Positions 12,562 through 23,329 of a stretch of DNA of 64,000 bases are shown piece after piece (within the stretch, counting starts at the first letter, position 1; each line of letters starts with the position of its first letter). Both the position numbers and the translations under genes were made by a program. The notes under the pieces were generated by a model, which saw nothing but the letters and a program-made list of their open reading frames with translations, had not been told where the DNA came from and did not search any database. This DNA is from Nereocystis luetkeana (lineage: Eukaryota > Sar > Phaeophyceae > Laminariales > Laminariaceae). Location of the stretch: positions 3,679,545 to 3,743,544 of the forward strand of contig JARUPZ010000021.1 in the NCBI GenBank assembly GCA_031213475.1, given 5' to 3'.

Positions 12562-12657
12562 TTAACCCTTGAGAGCCGGAGCCCCGTTTCGGGGACAAAC
12601 TACTTGGAATATGAATGGTTTGTCTCCAAAACGGGACAGCGGTTCTAAAAAGGTTAA
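12562..12657. mobile_element. MITE-B copy
   Basis: TTAACCCTTGAGAGCCGGAG to GCGGTTCTAAAAAGGTTAA. Confidence 0.88.
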
Positions 12658-13063
12658 TGACTTCGACAAGTTCGAAGGGCATAGTAAACTCATACCCGGA
12701 TGGGTCAAAGGGTCCGAGGAGTTGACGTTATCAAGCGGTCCTTGAAGGTAAGCCGATATCTCTCATTAAATTTACAGGGTCACTCAGGCTACCACGTGGG
12801 GCCGTCTCTGAGCGCTCTTTACGAGTGTTTTCTGACTCCGCTGTATATACAGCGGTACAGGGTAAGAAATGGGATTGCTGACCCAGAGGCTTGGTCGATT
12901 TCTTATTTGGGCAAGGGGGCGTCCTGCACTAAATGCAGCGTAACCATAACACCTCCCGCACTCCATACTAGTGATTGCACTACTTTAAGCTTAGTTTGGG
13001 AAGACAATCGGTTACCGTTTCATCACTACCAAGTATAGCCTGGCACAGTCGACTATCTATGAT

Positions 13064-13162
13064 GGTTAACGCTGTTAGGACCGCAGTGCCATTTAGGGGG
13101 CAAACGACTTAGAATCCGAGCAGTCTGTTCTCAGAACGGGACTGCGGTTCTAAACGGGTTAA
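13064..13162. mobile_element. MITE-B copy
   Basis: GTTAACGCTGTTAGGACCGC to GCGGTTCTAAACGGGTTAA; right arm better preserved than left. Confidence 0.86.
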
Positions 13163-13174
13163 ACCGACAGCAGT

Positions 13175-13250
13175 GTCGTCGGCAGGACCCAAACCTGCGC
13201 GTGAAGACGCAAAGGGTTTCCAATCCATCCCACCACTCGGTCACGACTAC
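13175..13250 (-). pseudogene. Decayed tRNA-Ser (GGA-like)
   Basis: The minus strand reads GTAGTCGTGACCGAGTGG at the 5' end, an anticodon-loop-like TTGGAAA, a variable arm TGCGTCTTCACGCGCA and a T arm CAGGTTTGGGTCCTG before CCGACGAC. The layout is that of tRNA-Ser. The acceptor stem has one mismatch, the D arm is shortened, the anticodon stem does not pair, and the B box is mutated (GGTTTGGGTCC). Likely a relic or a SINE head, not a working tRNA. Confidence 0.6.
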
Positions 13251-13738
13251 TGCGAATAACCCCTAAACAACGCCAACATTCCCCTTTGACTACGAACCAG
13301 GCTTCAGAGCCTGTTTTCTGAGTAAATGTGTAAATATATATATGCATGTCTTGCATATTGCTGTGTGTTGCAAACACGTCGGCACGACTTCCAGTAAGCA
13401 CATACCTGGTACATACATATAGAAATAATTGTTGAATGCAATTTTTTTTTTTGCTTGGGCAAGGCCCCCCTCGGCCGCGGAGGGCTGATTAGGCTACAAT
13501 AAGTCGGCAAGTCGGCTGATCACCATCAGCTCTGCCTTCGCCAGATGACAGGCCGACTAACGTGAATTAGTTGGCTAACGGCACCTACCCAATGGTTAGT
13601 AGTCGCGAAATTCTGCCGACTCACAGCTCTACGAGCAAACACCGTCGACAGCCCTTACTACGTTCCAAGTTTAACCGTGGATACGGCAGATTCGTACCAC
13701 TCTCGCCTGCCGTACAAGGACACAAGGACCGTTTAAAC

Positions 13739-13835
13739 ATAACCCCTTTAGACCTGCAGTTCCGTTTTGTTGACACACCACTCAAATTATAAGTAGTTTG
13801 TCCCCAACACGGGACTGCGGTCCTAAGAGGGGAAA
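13739..13835. mobile_element. MITE-B copy
   Basis: AACCCCTTTAGACCTGCAG to CTGCGGTCCTAAGAGGGG. Confidence 0.86.
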
Positions 13836-13901
13836 ATATTAATACCAAAAGTGCCATACATACCGTCCAGAGCGGTATATTTAGGTCGTCGCATTAATGA
13901 C

Positions 13902-14245
13902 TTCTTTTTTTCTCATCCCATTCATTATCTTTCGCACATCTTCTTCTCTCTCTCCTTCCCACTCGTAACTCAGATCCGGGGTCACTCTTCTCCCCCCTTC
14001 CCGCTACGGTACGTGCCTCCATTTTTATCGCGAGAAGATTTCAGCCTTTTCTTCCCTCGTCGACTCGCATCGAATTGTGCCTACCCACGCTGCAAGGCGC
14101 TCTCAACAATTGAATCCTTTTTTTTTTCTTTTCTTTTTGTGCAAATAAAGTCAAAGTCCGACCCACCTGGGGCTCGAACCCAGGACACAAACACTTGCTA
14201 GGGAGTGAATAGGTAAAAGCTTTTGCAACTACCGCTGTACTGCAA
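13902..14245 (-). mobile_element. SINE-1 copy 1 (tRNA-derived)
   Basis: Read on the minus strand, a tRNA-like head with B box GGGTTCGAGCCCC is followed by AGTCGGACTTTGACTT-type sequence, a body with TTCGATGCGAGTCGACGAG and GATAAAAATGGAGGCACG, and an A-rich 3' end (T run on + at about 13902). The whole body recurs at 18098-18400. Confidence 0.82.
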
Positions 14246-14330
14246 TTTTTGACCCACACGATTCCCAAGTAAACTATCTCCAAAAACGTACCAGGCACTG
14301 CTGTTGTAGGTGCACAGGTCGAAAAGGGAT

Positions 14331-14407
14331 TCACCCTCTTGGGACTGCAGTCCCGTTTCGAGGACAAACTACTCAAACAAAACGGGACAGCAGTCCCGAA
14401 AGGGTTA
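14331..14407. mobile_element. MITE-B copy, internally deleted
   Basis: Both ends present but the centre and part of the right arm are missing (77 bp). Confidence 0.82.
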
Positions 14408-14711
14408 ACGCACACCGTTTTAGGCACGAACCGCTCACAACTTGAATAATAACGCCGACTGACTACAAAACGTGCCCCACACTAACTACTGTAATTCCAA
14501 GCAGTTCGACTCGTACCGCAAAAACTATTTCACACTAATTCCAAGTATTTTGTCCCCCAAAGCGCGCGGGGTGTGTGTAATTCTACTGTAGTTCTAGAAA
14601 AAGAAAAACGCACGTACCAGACCAAAGTTGACACCGAAAATGTTTCTTGTTGCGAAACTCGTACGAACATATAACATACACAAGGTACAATAAGCAAACA
14701 GAAGTAGTAGT

Positions 14712-14809
14712 ATTAACCCTTTTAGAACTGCGGTCTCATTTTGGGGACAACCCAGTAAAATTTCAAGAGGTTTGTCCCCAAAACGGGACTGCGGTCCTAA
14801 AAGGGTGAA
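14712..14809. mobile_element. MITE-B copy
   Basis: ATTAACCCTTTTAGAACTGC to GCGGTCCTAAAAGGGTGAAT; close to consensus. Confidence 0.9.
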
Positions 14810-15344
14810 TATTTTAACAGTGCTGCGGCGGGCACGAAACACGGGAATATCCTTCTCTGGGGGAAAGAAGGGTTTTTGGTACCTGGTATGTATCAGTATA
14901 TCCCGGTTTTGGTATGCGGTAGGTGCCAGCAACTTTCCAATGAAGAAGGGCGGCGTATCGCGTATCGCATCTCCGCGGTACCAGCGTATGTATACCATAC
15001 ACCGGCAGCTGCTGCCCAGAACAATTATTCGTACGGGACGCCGTAGTGCGCACTGCTACTGCTAGCTACCTACTACCACCGACATAAAACAAGCAATACG
15101 AGTACCAGGTATATATATAGAACGCTCCCCCGTCTGACGAATTTCAAAGCTTCTTCTCTCGATGACGATTGGAGAGTGCAATCAAACACCGAGCGACGCG
15201 TCCGTCTATGGAAAGATCTCGACGACAAATCTTTCCAGACCCGTCACGTTCGTTCGGTGTGCTCCCCATGATTTGGAGAAAATAGGCTCGGACTTTCGTT
15301 CCAGGGAGGAGGGGGGGGTTATCTCGCGTGCCCTGAGTACGTAT

Positions 15345-15440
15345 CTTTCAGGACCGCAGTCCCGTGTCGGGCACAAACGACTCAAATTTTAGGTGGTTTG
15401 CCCCCAAAACGGGACTGCAGTCCTAAAAAAACAGGATTAA
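15345..15440. mobile_element. MITE-B copy
   Basis: TTTCAGGACCGCAGTCCCG to CGGGACTGCAGTCCTAAA. Confidence 0.88.
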
Positions 15441-15973
15441 ACAGAAGTATCACAGGTGAGGTGTGCAAGCGTAGAAACTTGTGCCAACACGACGCTTTTG
15501 ACGTTGTTTTGGCTGTGTGTTTGCTGTTTGCTGTTTGCTGCTGGTTACTTTCGTAAAAATCGAGAAGATAGAATGGATGATTCTTCTGTGCCAGAAACTG
15601 GAAACGACCAACTAATCGCCCAGCGTCATCACCACGCACCGCATCATCATCACCATTAATCACCATATCATGATTGTCATAATATGTACCTCCTGTACTG
15701 CTGCTGCTGCTGCCAGGTATAATACACCAGCAGCACCTGTACTCGTCGTACAAGTACATCTGATACCATCAGAACACCAGACCCAGGTCCAAGACCCGAG
15801 AAATCCCCAATACCAAGACGCAAGACATGACAAGACGCCGAGACCCAAGACCTCCACGGCCTATTATATTTTTATTCTCCCACCTCTTTTATTTACTAGA
15901 TTGCCGTGTGACCACAATGCAAGCACGGACGGACTGAAAGATGCGAGTCAATTTAACAGAACGCTTGTATCAA

Positions 15974-16072
15974 TATTAACCCTTTCAGAACTGCAGTCCC
16001 GATTTGGGGACAACCCACTCAAATTCTAAATGGTTTGTCCCAAATCGGGGCCGCGGTACTAAAAGGGTTAAT
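15974..16072. mobile_element. MITE-B copy
   Basis: TTAACCCTTTCAGAACTGC to GCGGTACTAAAAGGGTTAA. Confidence 0.9.
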
Positions 16073-16280
16073 ACACGACAGCATCATAGATCATACCAGG
16101 GTATCATACAGCAGATACTGCGTACGTACGTAGAACAATAACAACACAACAACACAAGAACAACGACAGCACGAGAGCAACGACAACGTCAACCGCAATC
16201 CAACATGGTTTCGGGAGACCAGCCGAAATAATTCCGTTCCCATAAACAACAGACATCTCTCCTGTCCCCTCTCTCATCAT

Positions 16281-16372
16281 TTTTTACAACCGCAGTACCG
16301 TTTTGGGGACAAATTACCTAGAATTTGACTCCTCTGTCCCCAAAGCGGGACCGCGGTCCTAAACGGGTTAAC
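16281..16372. mobile_element. MITE-B copy
   Basis: CAACCGCAGTACCGTTTTGG to CGCGGTCCTAAACGGGTTAA; left end partly lost. Confidence 0.86.
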
Positions 16373-16615
16373 GGCAATATCATGTACATATGATAGGAAG
16401 ACGTACGAGAACTACGTAGGCGTACACGTATCATACACAAACGCCACACGTGGTCGGTCGGTCTGGCTCGGTCGAGGAAAAATGCAAGCGCACCCACCAC
16501 GGCGGTGTTAATAGACAAATTACTCGGACAAACTATTAATAATTGGAATTTCGGCTGGGTCGATGTTTGCAGAATACGCGTACACACAAATTCAAACCAG
16601 TATTAATATCAATAT

Positions 16616-16726
16616 TATGGGGGACCATAATCATAGTAAATACTCAGGACCCATTATTGTTGTTAGTAAAAATAGGGAAATATATGCAGGTTACCATAGG
16701 TCCTATTTACTATGGCCCCCGGTAAT
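16616..16726 (+). mobile_element. MITE-A copy
   Basis: GGGGGACCATAATCATAGTA to CCTATTTACTATGGCCCCC; a few bases inserted in the left end, part of the right core lost. Confidence 0.82.
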
Positions 16727-17250
16727 ATTCATAGTAGAGTCTTGCAACGGTTTACAGCCCAGAACTGCAAACAAACGTCATGTAACTCTAATTCCAAGTA
16801 CGTATTGATAGTATTTAATACCAGGTAGTAGTTATGGTTATTCCTGAAATGTGGGGGTGTAACTTCTCAAGCGGCCACTCGACTGGGAGAGGAAGGCGCG
16901 GAAAAATAGAAAAGCGGACAGACACCATACATCAGGTTAAACCACAGGATATTTCGTATTTTGTACCACCAGGTCTAGAAAAAATAATAGGACCCCCCCC
17001 CCCGCAGTTTCGAATCCGCAGACCAGCTATATCTTACATTGCCGCAACACCAGCACCACCACCAACAAAGACAACAACAGCAGCATCAATAGCAGTAGCA
17101 GCATTCCTGTCACCAACATTCACTATCATCATCAGCATCGGTCAACGCGTCGTTGGATCCCCACCCATCCATCCACCAACCCATTCATCGCGCGCCGCAT
17201 CAGTCAGTTGTCGCGAGGAAACAATAGCAAAAAAAACGCGCCCGCGCGTT

Positions 17251-17353
17251 TAGCCCTCTTGGAGCTTGGTGCTGTACTTTGAAAAAAAAAAAAATGTAAG
17301 TTAAATTTCAACTGTTTCGTCCCCACAAGGGTACTTGCAGTCCTGAAAGGGTT
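17251..17353. mobile_element. Degenerate MITE-B copy
   Basis: TAGCCCTCTTGGAGCTTGG to GCAGTCCTGAAAGGGTTAG; A run inserted in the left arm. Confidence 0.6.
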
Positions 17354-17493
17354 AGGCTGCCTCTGACAGAGCACTTGTGCTGCAGGTGCTGGTGCTATAT
17401 CCTTGGTGTGGGATGTGATATAACACGGACCAAAAAAGTCAGCTGTGTCGACGTGAAACATCGGCGCCATACGATGTATATACGTACGTGCGT

Positions 17494-17596
17494 ACTTTTA
17501 GGACTGACAGCGGTCCCGTTTTGGGGATAAAAACCTCTGACTTTCAACTGCTGTGGTCCATGTCTCCGAAAACGAGACTGCAGTCAGCCCTGTAAT
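17494..17596. mobile_element. MITE-B copy
   Basis: CTTTTAGGACTGACAGCGG to ACGAGACTGCAGTCAGCCC. Confidence 0.78.
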
Positions 17597-17991
17597 AAAG
17601 CAGGAGAGGGGCAGGCCGAGCAGGGGAGACTGCTGGAAAAAATACGAGGCAGCCATGACATCATGACATGACATGAACACTCAGTCAGTTATTTTAATAG
17701 CTGACTTTTCAGTCGATGACCTAGATGGATGATGGGCGGAGATACAAATGATTGAAACAACACGCAAAAGCAGACACACTCACAGACGGGGACAGAAAGA
17801 TATGCACAAGCAGATGCAAACAGACATAACCAGCAGCACCTCTGGTAGCTTATCAGTTGTATCATGTGGTATTATTACGGTAGATAGTTTCATGCGAGGT
17901 AGGTACCTAGTACATCAGAGTACATACACTACAACAGGATAAAATCAAACACGCATGCGTACACCCCCTCTCCGCGATATCTTGTTGGAAA

Positions 17992-18076
17992 GTACCACTA
18001 AGGGCGTAAATGTAAGGACCCTTTAGTATACATATTACTTATTAAACATTCCTTATATTTCCGTTCACAGTGGTAC
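17992..18076. mobile_element. MITE-D copy
   Basis: GTACCACT...AGTGGTAC ends with AAATGTAAGGACCCTTT near the left end; 85 bp. Confidence 0.7.
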
Positions 18077-18094
18077 GCATGTGTGTAACAGCAG

Positions 18095-18097
<3 letters not shown>

Positions 18098-18126
<29 letters not shown>

Positions 18127-18455
18127 CCATCCCATTCATTATCTTCGCACATCTTCTTCTCTCTCTCCTTCCAACTCGTAACTCAGATCCGGGGTCACAT
18201 AGCAGGCTCTTCTCCCCCCTTCCCGCTACGGTACGTGCCTTCATTTTTATCGCGAGAAGATTTCAGCCTTTTCTTCCCTCGTCGACTCGCATCGAATTGT
18301 GCCTACCCACGCTGCAAGGCGCTCTCAACAATTGAATCCCTTTTTTTATTTTTGCAAATAAAGTCAAAGTCCGACCCTCCTAGGGCTCGAACCCAGGACT
18401 CAAACAAGTAGAATTCGAGGTTAACCACTTGAACCACCGGGGCGACCGGCTCTGT
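18098..18455 (-). mobile_element. SINE-1 copy 2 (tRNA-derived)
   Basis: Minus-strand head CCCCGGTGGTTCAAGTGG (A box) and GGGTTCGAGCCCTAGG (B box), same body as the copy at 13902, and a long A tail (a T run of about 28 on + at 18099-18126), which points to relatively recent retrotransposition. Confidence 0.88.
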
Positions 18456-18797
18456 ACGATACGGGTACATACCAATATTGATGTTGGTACAGCAGTATCT
18501 TCATATGAAACAGGGCAATCGACTTGATCTCGATACAGGGCAAAAACGAATCAATACATACCTGTACCGTTTCTCGTACGAGAAGAGTATACGCACGGTA
18601 GGATCATACATGCACGATCGTGTTGCGGCATTCCAAAATGAGAAATTAAGAAATTGAACCGGTGTTTTTTTCTGTGTACGTCACGTACGTACGTATCACC
18701 AGGTCAGGTCTTTCGAGTTCAACGGGAATGAGAAACAATCAAAATCTCAAAATCTGAGCGATGATGATATCGTATCAAGTGCCTGGTGATAAATAAC

Positions 18798-19004
18798 CTG
18801 GAAAAGGAAAGCCGCGTACACACTCAACGCGCTTGACAGCCAACTCCAAATCCCTACGAAGCAGCTGTGAATACGTGAGCAGCCACCGTCGCTGATGATA
18901 TGCTTGTGCTTTCCGCGAAGAAACACAGACCAGCGAAACTTCATTGCCGCTCTGTGCTTGCTGTGACTGACTGCTCTGTTGCTGCTCCTTGATGCTGACT
19001 GGTG
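18798..19004 (-). CDS. Uncharacterised protein, exon 2
   Basis: Exon of 207 bp (68 codons plus a split codon at each end) that joins the exon above across a 163-bp intron in phase 1. It reads Gln/Ser-rich SIKEQQQSSQSQQAQSGN, then a basic helical stretch EVSLVCVSSRKAQAYHQRRW and LLTYSQLLRRDLELAVKRVE. Acceptor GCGCAGAGCAG, donor CAG|GTTATT, ending in phase 1, so more exons must follow toward lower coordinates, but I cannot place them. The change from disordered acidic to basic helical sequence suggests a structured domain begins here. Function unknown. Confidence 0.55.
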
Positions 19005-19167
19005 CTGCTCTGCGCATACGTACTTTAAGTCCTATGAAATCGTAGACAAGAGGAACTTTTAAACGTCAGAAAAAAACACGAGATACACAATTCCTGTCTG
19101 TTGCCCAGTAAATAATAAAGAAAAGACAAAACGGGATTGCAAACAGCAAGCTCGAACACGTACGCAC

Positions 19168-19942
19168 CTGAGATTCGAGCTTCGCTCTCCGACCTGCCCC
19201 GCCAGCGACGAAGCTCCGCCGCGCCCCCCCCGGTACCCTCGCCCCAACCCAGACCTTCCAAGCACTGCGAAGAGAACGCTCGAACTTTGCCGAAGCTCCT
19301 GGTTGATGCGACCGCAGCAGTCAACCCCTTCTCTTCCGGAATGACCATCTTTGACGCCTGCTGCAAGTGGTCGTTGCCGGATAATAATCGCTGACCCTCG
19401 TCGATTCCCTCGTCGTCGTCTTGAGGGGAAGAGCGAGAGCAGTCGTCCCGGGGTTTCGCAAGCGCGCCGACGATGCCCTCGACCACGCAGCAGTCGAGAG
19501 CGGAGGGGTCGGACCCTCCTTCTTCCCGGGCGCTCAGACTGTACATGGCGTATGCACCCACTGCTGACGAGCCAGACGAGGATGAGGTCTCGCTGGTCTC
19601 GGACTTATCCTCGGAGAAGGTCACATTTTCCTCCTCCTCCTCCTCCTCCGCGAGTCGGTCTAACGCGAAGCCGCTCGCAAAGGACGGAGTCAACCCCACC
19701 GCCTCGTCGTCACAACCGCTGCTGCCGCCGCCACCACCGTCGATATTGCCGCCTTCCGCTTCTCGGAGCGCCGCCGCGGGGCTTACCTCTCCTGCTGTCG
19801 GCATGCTGCAGCTCGCAGCGCCGCACGTTGGCGGTGGCGGCGCTCTGCTGTACGAGCTTGCTGCTGCCGGTGCACTGCTGCCGCTGCTGCTGGATGTGGC
19901 ATCGATGCTCCTGCCGCCGCTGCCGTGTCGACTCGGGCGCAT
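19168..19942 (-). CDS. Uncharacterised acidic Ser/Gly-rich protein, exon 1
   Basis: Open for 258 codons from ATG at 19942 to a CAG|GTGCGT donor, ending in phase 1. I do not recognise a family. The protein is low-complexity and probably disordered: Ser/Ala-rich residues 15-60, Gly-rich 65-75, an acidic run of seven Glu at 99-105 (RLAEEEEEEEN), then SEDKSETSETSSSSGSS, and an acidic patch DDDEGIDEG near 175. No signal peptide or membrane segment. Frame and GC-rich third positions look coding, and exon 2 follows in phase. The frame is open upstream of the ATG, and a pyrimidine-rich CAG at 19972 would also make this an internal exon (19168-19971, 804 bp, phase 1 both ends). Confidence 0.65.
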
Positions 19943-20332
19943 AGAGCTCGCAGAAAATCTGGCGGGGCCGGCTGAACAACCGAAACCCCAAGAGCGCGAG
20001 TAGACGGGAGTCTCAATGGTTAAAGCCTTGGCCAGGCCCTTTCTCTGATGCTCTCGGTATCTCTTTCGCTCTCACCCAGCAGATATATTATACGCGCTTC
20101 AAAAAAATATGAACGCGGGGGGGGCTCTTGTGGGTTGATATTTTCGACGCAACGTGTACACAATGAATTCGTGATGTATATTTTAGGTGTCGGGTGTCGG
20201 ATCCCATCAATGGGCAATGATGTCAAAATATCCCCTAGTCCCTGAGCTTCCCTACTCAACTGAAACCCTTTTTTCAGCGGATCGACGCACCCACTTTCCT
20301 GCTGCTTCCGGGGGTACTACGCGACGCTGGCC
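19943..20332. promoter_or_regulatory. Probable bidirectional promoter region
   Basis: About 390 bp separate the presumed start codons of the minus-strand unknown gene and CASP exon 1, which face away from each other. The segment has a CT-rich stretch (20041-20075), an AT-rich island with TATATTATA near 20084 and an inverted R-poor, repeat-free character unlike its flanks. No core promoter element is convincing. If CASP exon 1 is wrong, this is only the 5' region of the minus-strand gene. Confidence 0.35.
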
Positions 20333-20416
20333 ATGGAGTCCTCAGTGGGGCGCGATATGTCCTCTCGTGACGGAGAGCTTGAGATAGGAAACACCAGCGC
20401 CCAAGCTCACTTGCAA
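20333..20416 (+). CDS. CASP: CASP exon 1 (putative start exon)
   Basis: Proposed first coding exon, residues 1-28. The ATG sits in GGCCATGGAG, a good start context, and the exon ends CAA|GTGAGT, a near-consensus donor, in phase 0. Exon 2 begins in phase 0 with VVLGFWKEF, the point where CASP homology normally starts after a short Ser-rich, poorly conserved leader; the 28 residues here (MESSVGRDMSSRDG...) are of that kind. A polypyrimidine-AG at 20271-20277 would allow this to be an internal exon (20278-20416) instead. The following intron would be 13,175 bp. No family residue can be matched in the leader, so the assignment rests on phase, splice signals and position only. It lies head-to-head with a minus-strand gene. 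Confidence 0.5.
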
Positions 20417-20639
20417 GTGAGTATGTGTTGTAGATGGCTAGCGGATAAACGCGTTCATAGTGCCAAATTAGCGGAGGTGTGTGTGTTACCCCTGACCAGC
20501 ACGTATGCCAGTGTCTCTTGTGCAAGCCATGCCTTACGACGCAGTCTATAACAGACAGCCGAGATGGAGTCGCAAGGAGCCGGATGGGCAAACCCCCTAC
20601 CAGTTCATCGGCAGAGGGCAGTTGGCTTTTTCCTCATAA

Positions 20640-21470
20640 TTTATCGGCACACTTGTAACGGTCGGGATGTCGAGTTATGATAGGTGCAAGTAGAACCAGC
20701 AGGAGGGGCATGCGGTCTACCTGGTGCGACGGTGGGCGCGACAAGCACTGCAGGCAGCACACGTACAGGTCAAGTTGTCTCAATGATCGCTGAATATTTA
20801 CCCCAGGTGGTACCTTTATAGCAAAAGTTCAGCTGCTGAGACAGATGAGTGCGGCAGCCCCGGTAACACCACTACCAGCAGTAGCAGTAGCAACAGCATT
20901 GGATAGCAGTGCCAGCACGGCAACAACAACTACAACTACAACAGCATCTGCAGCCTGCAGCAGCATTTGCAGTGGAAGTCCCACCAAGCACTGGCACTGC
21001 TGTACTGCTACTATTATAATAGGGCTGGCTAGTCCCACTACGTCATTAAGCATTGATATGTAGCATCGTCGCCCCACGACCCTTTCAATGCTTACAGCAA
21101 GACAGAGATCTACGGTGGTAGCATAGTAGTGGAGAGGTAGACTACTGCAACAATAGAACTTGCGCATGATACCAGGAACAACGACCAGGCGAAACCCGTG
21201 AGACTTCCCCCTGTCATGGCCCATTTGCCTCCCCGAACCCCGTATCGTTTTTGCCCTCATGCTCACCTGGTCCCCCTTTCGAGGTACGCAAGGTACCGGT
21301 ACCAATACTCTGTAGCAGGACTACTACTGCTGTAGGTCAAGTGCTGCTGCTGTTTTTGTTGGTGTTGTGTTGTCGTGGTTGTGTTATGTACCAGTACGAG
21401 GATTGAAGGTATACACATACGAGTTAGGATGTCTGTGATTTTGTGATGCGGGTTTGCATCGTGACCTTTC
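20640..21470. other. Start of CASP intron 1, no gene
   Basis: ACA/CAG-rich tract near 20870-20970; otherwise nothing recognised. Confidence 0.55.
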
Positions 21471-21471
21471 T

Positions 21472-21571
21472 TTTATTAATAGGATTGCCGTCCCGTTTTG
21501 GCAGAAAACCACTCAAATTCTACATACGCAGTTTGTCCCCAAAACGGGACTGCAGCCCTTCTAAAACAAGG
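21472..21571. mobile_element. MITE-B copy
   Basis: TTAATAGGATTGCCGTCCCG to GGGACTGCAGCCCTTCTAAA; at the left end of CASP intron 1. Confidence 0.8.
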
Positions 21572-21954
21572 CGTGTTGTCTTTTCCTTCAACCCTGTCGG
21601 GAGCTGGGATGCCGATATTGCGACCAAAAAACGACAATTGAAGCCATACCAACCATCCGTGGTACCCACTAGACAGTTCGTACAACAACGTGTGGTAAGA
21701 GGGAAGATAACACACAACACACACCCTCGGGCGATATTCCAACGGGGCGGGTGCGAACGCCGAGCGATGTGTCTCGGAGAGGTCTGGACCAGACGTTTTC
21801 ATTGTGTGTGCCCCACAGGTTTCGGAAAAAGTCTTCTCGGAAACTCGTCCCCACAGGGGGTGTGTTGTCTTCGAGTGTTGCGTACCAGGAATACGTTATA
21901 GCGTACCTGGTGCCTTGGTCCGTAGCCCGAGGCTGAGAGTTGACTACATGGTAG

Positions 21955-22775
21955 TTTTATTTCATTTTTTTTCTCTTTCGATCTGTCTTCTTTATTTTTG
22001 TTTTCTCTTTGATTGTTTCCTTTCGTTTCTCTAGTTCATAGATTGTGTATGTCGTGCCTGTCATATATAGTATGATGGCATGGCATTCCATTGCCCACTG
22101 CTGTGCTTACTGCATACGTGGCAACGTAGCACCTCTGTGGCGTGTCTTTGTGACCACAAAACTTGTACCTCTTCTAGGATTGAAGAATCGGCATGGACAC
22201 TGGTTGTGCCGGATGTCGACGGGTAGAAAGAACGGCGTAATGTGAAGAACACACACACCTCGTAGACTGCGGTATACCGTACCGTACCTGGTACCAGTTG
22301 TCATTGGTTGGTTGTGCACTTGGTTGCGTTCTTCTGTCGTTATTTTACACAGCAGTCAGTGCTGCGTCTTCGTATGTGATTGGCGCTTTTTTTTTGGCTC
22401 ACTTCGTGTGTTTGGTTTAGTCAAGCTTACCAACTTCATTCTAAAAAGTGGTTGAGGTGTGTGTGTGTGTGTGTGTTCTTCACATTAAACCGTTCTTTCT
22501 ACCCGTCGACATCCAGCACAACCAGTGTCCGTGCCGATTCTTCCATCCTAGAAGAGATACAAGTTCTGTGGTCACAAAGCTACGCCACAGAGATACTACG
22601 TTGCCACGTGTGCAGTGTGAACTGCAGTGGGCAATGCAAAGCCATGTCATCATACTAGATACGACAGGCACGACATACGCAATCTATGAAATAGTGAAAC
22701 GAAAAGAAACAATCAAAGAGAAAACAAAACAAGGTAGACAAGTCGAAAAAGAAAAAGAAGAAAAATGAAAGCAAA
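21955..22775. mobile_element. Foldback element F1
   Basis: Two arms of about 320 bp (roughly 21955-22275 and 22445-22775) are inverted copies of one another with modest divergence, separated by ~170 bp. Shared landmarks are GTATGTCGTGCCTGTC, GTGGCAACGTAG, GATGTCGACGGGTAGAAAG and GTGAAGAACACACAC. No coding capacity. Single-arm relatives occur at 32160, 32460 and 35340. Confidence 0.82.
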
Positions 22776-23238
22776 ATCTAAGAGAAACAATCTGTCGTGC
22801 CCCCCCCCCCGCAGGCGAGGTGGCCTACACTTGAAAAAGAACGAGCTGGAAAAAAGAAGAAATAACAAAAGACACCACTGCTTGTGAACAGAGTAAGACA
22901 AAGAACCAAGGAGAAAGTAACAAGGAAAAATAACAAAGGGGAAATAACAGGCAGACCAAAGCCCAAAGCACCTTCTAGGTGGCGGCAGCAGCTTGTGGTA
23001 CGAGTAGTATAGCCAGGTTCTCCCTGCTAATCCGCCTGGTACCTTGCTACCCAGACTGCCGTCTCCGCCCTGCGTTCGTCAACTATGCCCAGCCCCTTGG
23101 CGTCAGACAATACGAGCCGAGCAGAGCAGGTTCGTCTTCCAACCACGCCACACGGCTCCTTGAGTACGGCTTATCAATCAGAAAAGGAAGAGGAAGAGAA
23201 AAAATGAAATGAAAATCACGGAGAGTCAGCGCAAGAGA

Positions 23239-23239
23239 G

Positions 23240-23276
<37 letters not shown>
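23239..23276 (+). repeat. Poly(A) run of ~38
   Basis: Unbroken A run after GAGAGAAAAA; could be the tail of a degraded + strand retroelement (22975-23238) with LINE-3'-like sequence. Confidence 0.8.
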
Positions 23277-23281
<5 letters not shown>

Positions 23282-23329
23282 GACAAGGGAAGACCACGTT
23301 CGAGCCAGCTGCACCAGTTGGTAGCACTA

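Noticed and set aside
15162..15660. Plus frames MTIGECNQTPSD... and MRCASVETC... with a hydrophobic stretch and His tail
   Set aside because: The first runs straight into a MITE-B; the second has a repetitive TTTGCTG-coded hydrophobic part and a CAT-repeat tail. Neither is convincing.
20559..20639. Exon-like PRWSRKEPDGQTPYQF...stop that would also join exon 1 in phase
   Set aside because: Acceptor lacks a pyrimidine tract and no CASP protein continues this way, while exon 2 at 33592 restores the family alignment. It could still be an alternative terminal exon.
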